Shown piece after piece: positions 56,680 through 63,612 of a DNA stretch of 63,612 bases. Location of the stretch: positions 134,780 through 198,391 of the forward strand of contig NW_003210279.1 of NCBI RefSeq assembly GCF_000006405.1, read 5' to 3'. The first letter of the stretch is position 1. Each line of letters begins with the position of its first letter. The stretch is from Perkinsus marinus ATCC 50983. Taxonomy: Eukaryota > Perkinsozoa > Perkinsida > Perkinsidae. The notes beneath the pieces were generated by a model. That model was not told the DNA's origin and searched no databases. It worked only from the letters and a program-made list of their open reading frames with translations. A program made the translations under genes and the position numbers.

Positions 56680-57283
56680 ATGCTCGCGATAACTAGCAGA
56701 AGACTCGACTGGAGGGTTGTCAGGGTAACCCCAGACAACTTCCTCACATTAGTCGATCAGCAGGCTGGATCTCTGGTCGATCGACTGGTTTATATGACCT
56801 CATGCAAGGCGATGCCGATGCTCAGCTCACTGGAGGAACTCACGGAAAGTATATTATGATGATTATGGTCTATACGAAGCCTAATGTGAGCTTGAAGAAA
56901 AGCTGACAACGTGCTCTGTATCAAACAGCGTTGCTCTTCCTTGCGCGGTTACTGCTGGTCGAGAAAATATTGGACTGGGCCAAGTGTTACAATCGACTGG
57001 GCAAGGACGTGTCTCCTCCAGTTGAGTCCAGAAAATGGAAGAATTTCCTCGAACTGACCACAGTAGGATTCAAATTTTGTGTAACTGCATCGTATGTGTG
57101 CCATGTCTAGCCGTGTGCCACATGATCCGACCCGAAAAGCAGCAGACCGGTGCTGCTCAAAGGAGCTCCTCCAATATTCTACATACCCTCACTCGCCGGC
57201 ACAGTATTGTCCCGAAGCTCAATTGGGAATACCAACAAGTCGTGAACGAGTTCATAAGCCAACAGACGAGTCAGAACCAATAG
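56680..57283 (+). CDS. unidentified spliced gene
   Basis: An ATG at 56680 starts a frame of about 59 codons (containing TPDNFLTLVDQQAGSLVDRL). After a probable intron, an exon behind the acceptor AAACAG near 56930 continues with LLFLARLLLVEKILDWAKCY and KDVSPPVESRKWKNFLELTT. A last stretch ends in TAG at 57283 (QQVVNEFISQQTSQNQ). Helical composition with repeated Leu recalls cyclin-like folds, but I cannot claim a family. Confidence 0.4.
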
Positions 57284-58554
57284 ACTAAAACTCCCTGCAA
57301 AACTCACTGTCAGCTCGACAGTTATCATTACTCACTGATAATCCTCGTCTGTACAGCCCATACGATATTGATGAGCAGTCCATGCCATTCCTAGCTTCAA
57401 AAGGGCCATGAAAGTACCCTCATCGAGGGGACACATGATGGCAGCAGCACGAGGAGATCTCTGTCCTCATCTGGCAGCGAAGATACGCCCGATCGAGAAA
57501 GCAAGATATACTCCAGTTCCAATTGGGCTTTCCCTGCGATGGCTTTCGTTGAGTCGAGTATTTAAACTAAGGGACTTCTCCACCACTGGTCACTCATTAT
57601 CCGTTCGGTCCATTTTCCGTTGGAAATACACAAAACTTGTGTTTTGGCAACGGCATGCCGTGACTGATACTGGATGGGCATCACACCGTTCTACGAATTG
57701 TCATTCTACTTGTGTTTCTTTCATTTCGATCTCGGATCGATCCTACGTCGTCTAGTCCAACAGGCTGCGCGCCTGCCGCTCCAAAGAAGAAGAGCTCCAT
57801 TTTAGGGCCGCCCCGTTCCGGATCGAATTCTGAGCAAATATTGGCTATTTGTTCGGCGAGCCCGTTGCAGGCTCATAGCTGGACCAGCTAAGCTGGTGCT
57901 AAACGCTCCTTAGAATCTCGGAGACGTTCTCTGCTTGCACTAGCTCTCTTCGCCGTTACAACGCGTGTTGCTCGTAGCCAACTGGTGCATACAATACTGA
58001 CTATCAACACAAGTCAACAGTCTCAACGAAGCCCAATAGCCATATGATATGGCCCATATACTAGGAGGAAAGATGAGACGAGGATTGTGCTCTCGGCCTC
58101 CTCTAGGTACGAACGATTCTGCAAATAAATGGTACCCAGTCACAAGACCTGTCATGACTCCTAGCACGCTATACCGTCCTCGGGCCTGCAGACAACGTTA
58201 TGCTTCACACGATATAGCAACCATGTTCAAAGCTTTCTGTGGAGGGAGGGAAGTCATTCCCCTGGTTAGAACCAGAGTCAGTCCCCGTTAAGTCATTGGT
58301 ACCCGTATCCTCACTATAATCCAACTCATCCAAATCATTGATATCATAACCAGAATACACTCTCTCTCTCTCTCTCTCGCTCGCAGCCGTCGTACGGCTA
58401 GGCGACTCCGAGCTACACCTAGTGCAGCAACGGAGGTTATGAGGTCAAGTATAGGGCTGACCAGACCGCAGAAGAGAAAAAATATACAGTAGGCTTGCGC
58501 CTATAATAGTTGCATTGATACCATTGATACACAGCAGAACGTGCATTCATGCTC
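57284..58554. other. region without a recognised gene
   Basis: A 115-codon plus frame at 57408-57755 and short frames near 57940-58290 are unassigned. A CT dinucleotide run lies at about 58360-58380. The 3' end of the LINE follows. Confidence 0.4.
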
Positions 58555-60827
58555 TTCATTGTGTTCTTTTCGCTTTTTTTTCTTTTTTTTCTTTTTTTTA
58601 TATCTTTTTTATCTTTTTTTAATCTTTTTTTAATCTTTTTTTTATTTATTTTCCTTTTTTTTACTTTCTTCTTTTTTACATCATATCATGCTTCAGCGGC
58701 ATGTTACAGCCCAAACGGATCCTCCGCTCCCACAAAGTTCTATTTTTTGCTGTGCTCGTTTTAACGCCTGTCTCAGCATGTCATGTTTGATCAACTCTAG
58801 CCACGACTGACGAGGCCTACCTGGGCGCCTCGAGATCCATTGTGCACTCTCGGGTTCCACTCTAATAATCTCTTGGCCACGTTATCATCCGGTGATCTCA
58901 TTAGATGTCCATACCATCTCAATCTTCTCGCACGGAGTTCATTCAAACATCCTGCTGAACGTGTACGAGCGCAGAGCTCCTTGGAAGACATCGTCGTCAT
59001 CGGAGGTAACCGAATCACTTTCCTTAAGCATGTATTGTAGAACGTCTTAAACATTTGTGTCTCCTCCTTGTTAAGGGCCATAGTCTCCGATCCATAGAAG
59101 AGCGAAGCAAAGACGACGGACCTCATCACAACCATCTTACCTCGAATACCGATGTCGTGGGACTTCCAGATGTTGTGGAGCCGATGAAGGTTAGCTCCCG
59201 CGACTCGAATTCGATCACGTATTGCCTTCACGTATCCAGCTTCACTAGATATTAAGACTCCCAGTTGCCGATACTCCGTAACCACTGCCACACTGTTATG
59301 CTCGCTGTCGTGTTGACAATTGATAAGTAGCCTCCTTGTCTTACATTCCGGTTCACCGATTCCCAAGCTGAGATTTGCTGGGGCAGCCTCCTCTTCTAAC
59401 GCATCCAGTGCAAGGTCACTCTCTCCTTGAGAGTTTGTTGGGACCGTAATATCATCAGCGAAGCATAGGCACCCGATAGGTTCTTGTAAGCTATACGATC
59501 TTTCAGAGAATCGAGTGTGTCGGTGGTTGTAGTCATGCTCTCTGAGAAGGACGAAACCACGCTTTGCAGTTATTATACTTCGTCTCAATATCATATCCAG
59601 TGATGTTATGAAGATAATGGGGCTCCATATATCGCCCTGCTTAACTCCTGATCCCAACTTTACTTCACAGGTCTTCCTATCATAGGAATCCTATGAACTG
59701 TCAATGATGCCACTGCATCCGAATAGCTCTGCTCTATTACTCTCAAATATTTTGGGTGAATACCCGCCGCCTGTAGACAGTCCATCATGAACTTCCTATC
59801 CAACTTATCGAATGCCTTCTTCCAGTCTGCCATCAGTAGGCAGAGGGGTCGATTATATGCTATGCATGCATCTCTCAGCAATTGCGTAGCATGTATGACT
59901 TCAACTGCAGACCGAAATTTTCTGAATCCGCATTGTGAGTGGTGAATCCTTTTATCCAACTGGTCTCTGATCCTTCCCAATATAACCGCTGAGTAAATTT
60001 TCGCCGCCGCTACTTGTGCCATCACCGTTCGATAGGACATCACTGTGTCTGCCGCTTTCCGGCCCTTCTTGATGAGTGTCACTTTACTCGTTAGCCATTC
60101 AGTTGGCTGCTTTTCTGCCACGAAACATTTCTCACATATCTTATGGATCCATCGCTGCAAAACTGGGCTTTGGTTGAGAAGGTCTCCGCTAATCCCATCG
60201 ATACCTGGGCCCTTGCCCTTCTTCAACCTAGCTGTAGCCTCGAAGACCTCGTTCGGGGAAGGTGGTGCCGGTGCCGGTTGAGGGTCCTCCTCGGGATCCC
60301 GATAGCCAACGGGTCTCCCTGTCTCTCTCGCTGGTACCCTCGGATGGTTGTAATCTGGTGGTGTGTACAGCTCTCTCATGTATGCTGCGAAGTCCTCGGC
60401 TTGTAGGATCCCCGGTATGGTATCACTCCTACCTTTAACTCCCAATCTTTTACGGAGAAGACTCCATATTGATCGGTGATCATGCATGGGGGTGTGCCTG
60501 ATCTCTTCGACTGCTTGATGAATCCCTGCTCGTAATTCTCTTCTGCTCCCACGGCCGCTGGCTGGTGTTCTTCCGTAGCGGTTGGCTACTTCTCGTTCTT
60601 TTGCCAACTCGTAGCTTTGTCGCAAACTCTCCTTGAAGTCATTCCATAGTAGGTCCATATCGCAGTCGTCTACCCGCTCATCAAGTGATCGCAATCCATT
60701 TCTCAACGCTGCCTCCATCCTTGTGATATTTGACGTGTCCTGTGTTGGTCTATATATCGGTGATCCGCTTCTGGCAGATACTTTCCTACCCAGATATTTC
60801 TTATTCACAAAATGTAATAAAATTCAT
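58555..60827 (-). mobile_element. 5'-truncated non-LTR retrotransposon (LINE)
   Basis: Minus-strand element of about 2.3 kb. Its 3' end is an A-rich tail, seen on the plus strand as T runs at 58560-58680. Its 5' end lies near 60827, directly against repeat copy 2. It carries reverse transcriptase and the downstream domain but no endonuclease, so it is cut short at its 5' end. Confidence 0.9.
58797..60808 (-). pseudogene. LINE reverse transcriptase, split by one frameshift
   Basis: Two frames abut: 59660-60808 (382 codons) and 58797-59657 (286 codons). The first holds the fingers/palm motifs RLKKGKGPGIDGISGDLL, SQCGFRKFRSAVEV and LMADWKKAFDKLDRKF (catalytic Asp of motif A). The second begins with the next motif, GSGVKQGDIWSPIIF, then CLCFADDITV (the catalytic Asp pair of the FADD/YADD motif), and ends with the LRARRLRWYGHLMRSPDD block common to many LINEs. 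The break near 59660-59680 is a one-base shift within a continuous RT domain, so the copy is probably dead. Its RNA would have encoded the enzyme for target-primed reverse transcription. Confidence 0.92.
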
Positions 60828-63612
60828 AAAATGGCCGACGAAATTGGGTGACAAAGCCAGCGCCTTTTTGGAGCTTTTCTGCCATCCCGCATCCACTCTA
60901 GTTACGAGTACCCCATCAAAGGCCTGTGGGATCCCGAGCTTCGGAACATGTATCTACCAACGCCGGGTAAGTTTGAGAGCTTGGCTAACTCATGAGATAA
61001 AACACGATTTCATGCTGTTTCTGGAAACTAATCTTCGGACTTTGTACCAGTGAATGGTTGGATCCAAGGCGGGCTGTTCTCCACTATCTCTGATGACTAG
61101 GGCTTCGTGACGAAGGGGCGGAGCTCGCTCGCCCATCATGGGCCATTAAAATTCGTCAATCATTGACGAAGTTCGTCAGGCGAACTAACGATGGGAAAAT
61201 TTCGAGCCGATTGACGGTCAATGGGCTTTGAATCCTTTTATCGAGTAACTTTTAGTAAAATTATTTTTCTCAACAACATCATTGGTCAAACATCCATGGT
61301 CAACATGGCTCTTCACCAAGAGCTTCGCTTCCGAAAACAGCTGGGCTATTCGCAGGATTTCCAGCAGTGACGGAAGAGTCTTCCGTCACGACTTCCGTTC
61401 CGAGCTTGTCTGACGAGCTTTCGGGACCCATATCATTTGCTGGGCAACTTGATGAAGACCGGCCCATCTTCGAGTCGGAATTCGACTGTCGAATGCGTCG
61501 GTGACTAGCATGGTAAAGCTAGCGGTGTGACCGTCACACTGTGACGAACTATATATGGACATGAATTTCATAACTCTACACAGTGAAGTCGATAACTCAA
61601 GTCGAAAGACCAAGCCGATCACAACTTGTGATAGGCCCAATCTTCCAAGTGATTCACAAGTTGTGTAATACAACTCGCTGGCAAGAAGCAGCTGTCAGTG
61701 AATCGTCGCACGCAAGTTGGGGACGCGCGAGATTATCGAACAATGCTATGTCGGTTAGAAACATTCATAAAACTCGGGCTGGCCTGGGGGAACATGATTC
61801 GTCGATGGCTGGATGACTTCCTGCTGAGGATAACGACGAAATTCACCAGAGGCGTTCCTGAGTGATCGACCTGTGTATATCTATATCTGATTCCCAAGAA
61901 AATCAGAGCCGGACCTCCGTAACTGGCCTTTATAGTTGACTCGAGCCGTACTCCGTGACTTGTCTTTATAGCTTACGCCTTCCACTGAACGACGTTAGCT
62001 CAATTAGCTACCATGCAGACAATGTATAACTGGGCTAAGCTTTTATAGTTACACATCGCCTGCGTGATTACATCACCCAGAATTTACAGAGGTACGATTC
62101 GTTTACAGAGTTCATACATTGTATACGACACGCTCAGTTTTACCCTTTGAAACTCCGATCCGTGTTGCCAACAGTGTTGGTCCAACACGGTGTTGAACCA
62201 ACACTGTTAGTATGACACAATCCGTCTCAGTTGCTCGAGCCCTCTGTCCGAACCTAACGTGAGTGTCACCTCGTAAAAGAGGTCTACAAGAATCAATTAT
62301 ATCAAACTGTGTTTGACACACACGTTTATGATGAGGAATCGCCGAGAAACTCTCTTACTGAAACTAAGTCGCTGTGGCGCTGGTCGTCTAAAATCGACGG
62401 TTGGCTATCGAACGACCTGTGCTTCCCTACTTGAATACCGTAGAATAACACGTCAGCTCGTAAATTATGAGTCGTGATAGTGTGATGACCTCAGTTTGGA
62501 CTATGCACCACCCGCAAGCATCGCTATCTCAGAATAACTTCAGAACATTCAAGAATTAGAATCTACCTCATAATTACGGGCACACCCTCAGGGTAGCTAG
62601 CCCTAGTTGAACTTATGTGCTGCGAATCATAATTTGTTATTTGTTGTGCTTCTCAGGCGGATCGTCGCTGGACTCTTGGCAACACTTCACAAGATGCTGT
62701 TTTTGACTTATAATCGATGAATCAAGGGCCTTGATTTAATTGCAAGCCTTGATTCAAGGCTTGCAATTAAGTCAGGTGAGCTTATGATAGAATGTGAGAC
62801 AAATCAGTAAATAGTCTTAACCTAACAAGAACAGCTTGCGATGGCAACTACAGCATGTATTAGCAGTACAAGTCTGAGCAACTCCGAACGTGTGACGTCG
62901 TATTAGATTAGCTCCGAGAGGTTCAGATTTCTACTTGATACCTGGGGCAGATCGATTACGGCACGCAAAGTATACCTCATGTTTAGTAGCTTTGCATGCG
63001 AGCGCGTCGAGGACCAGTGCTCGCAGTGCAATCCTTGCCCTACTCTACATTACGTAGGCTTGTATGGTTACCCTATTAGGGTAACCCCCTAACTTAGATG
63101 ATAGAATCGAGCGACAAGCACTGGTAAACTTATGTCAAGTCATGTGTTGTGGTCTCAAGGCTTGTTCTAAACAGAAGCTGCGGAGCTAGCTAACCACTTC
63201 GGACAGCTAGCCTTTCGGACTAGCTGTCCGAAATGCTCAGGCCTAGAGTGAGTCTCACTTTAGAATATAGATACGGCAATGAAGGGCAAAGTCTGAGTTT
63301 TAAAATCAGCAACACAAGGAGTATCAGGGGGGGGGGGGGGTGTTGGCTCATCACTGCCAGCTAGTTCCGAAATTAAGTGGCTATCGTTGACAGAGTCTCG
63401 CGCAACTCAACATCGCTACGTTCGCTATGATAAGCATTCGTATCAGATAATGACGGAATAGACCAAAGATCAAGTACGTTAAATACTTGAAAGCTCCGGG
63501 CGGGAACAACCAGATACACGAACTTCTCCCGGAAAATATTCCCAGCTCTCGAGATGCGAACTTCACACTAACCTTCACAGATCAGAATGAGATTCCCGAC
63601 ACGGCACAGACA
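60828..63612. repeat. 2.7-kb direct repeat, copy 2 (runs off the window)
   Basis: Offset from copy 1 is 8,515 at the left and about 8,611 near the right. The difference is mainly an insertion of about 95 bp at 63214-63310 that contains a new palindrome with GGACAGCTAG arms. The left border is exactly where the LINE ends. The palindromes of copy 1 are conserved here at about 62730-62770 and 63066-63086. A run of 12 G lies at about 63328-63339. Confidence 0.95.

Noticed and set aside
52313-63612. LTR retrotransposon reading of the two 2.7-kb repeats
   Set aside because: The interior holds an oppositely evolving LINE, a secreted-protein gene and no gag-pol, and no primer-binding site or TG...CA ends were seen. 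A segmental duplication fits better.
1-63612. CRISPR arrays, bacterial operons or rRNA genes
   Set aside because: No regularly spaced short repeats, no Shine-Dalgarno-led gene series and no rRNA sequence were seen. All conserved genes are eukaryotic.

Overview
The window looks like nuclear DNA of an intron-rich alveolate protist, most like Perkinsus. That is inferred from gene content and style; no database was searched. Most conserved genes are cut into many short exons with GT-AG introns, often only 36-60 nt, so they do not appear as long ORFs. I rebuilt them by hand from splice signals, reading-frame phase and family motifs. The phase arithmetic closes exactly for DYNLT, ALG9, eIF3d, the LC8-like gene and the duplicated small gene. 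Single-exon genes are cathepsin Z, phosphoglycerate dehydrogenase (PGDH), an AP2-like protein and a small secreted protein.

Layout. 0-5 kb: degenerate tRNA-Leu, an unidentified spliced gene, cathepsin Z (minus) and a Tctex-1 dynein light chain (plus, 5 exons). 5-11 kb: tRNA-Gln, the AP2-like gene and a two-TM/coiled-coil gene. 11.3-14.2 kb: a 1,419-bp unit duplicated in tandem, apparently perfectly, with tRNA fragments at its borders and a small 4-exon gene in each unit. 14.2-19.5 kb: candidate spliced genes, tRNA-Asp, PGDH and a coiled-coil gene. 20.4-24.2 kb: ALG9 mannosyltransferase (minus, 12 exons). 24.3-25.6 kb: unidentified minus gene. 28.9-32.2 kb: two-finger ZC2HC-type protein (minus). 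34-35.5 kb: MULE-like transposase remnant. 37.7-42.3 kb: cytosolic carboxypeptidase (M14, tubulin-tail processing; minus). 42.7-43.2 kb: LC8-type dynein light chain (minus). 44.6-49.2 kb: complete eIF3d gene (plus, 13 exons). 49.4-57.3 kb: unidentified spliced genes and a secreted protein. 58.6-60.8 kb: 5'-truncated LINE. Copies of a 2.7-kb direct repeat lie at 52.3-55.0 and 60.8-63.6 kb.

Two families of short non-autonomous elements are scattered through 7-48 kb. Family A (about 120-150 bp) has ends TGGAGTTTCAC/GTGAAACTCCA. Family B (about 160-180 bp) has ends CAGTGTTGG/CCCCACACTG. Once genes were rebuilt, most copies lie inside introns (ALG9, eIF3d, carboxypeptidase, ZC2HC and the two-TM gene). 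In one ZC2HC intron a family B copy fills about three quarters of the intron and begins 3 nt from the splice donor. This introner-like behaviour and the tRNA-bordered tandem duplication are the most unusual features. Three genes (DYNLT, LC8, carboxypeptidase) belong to microtubule/flagellar biology, which fits a flagellated zoospore stage.
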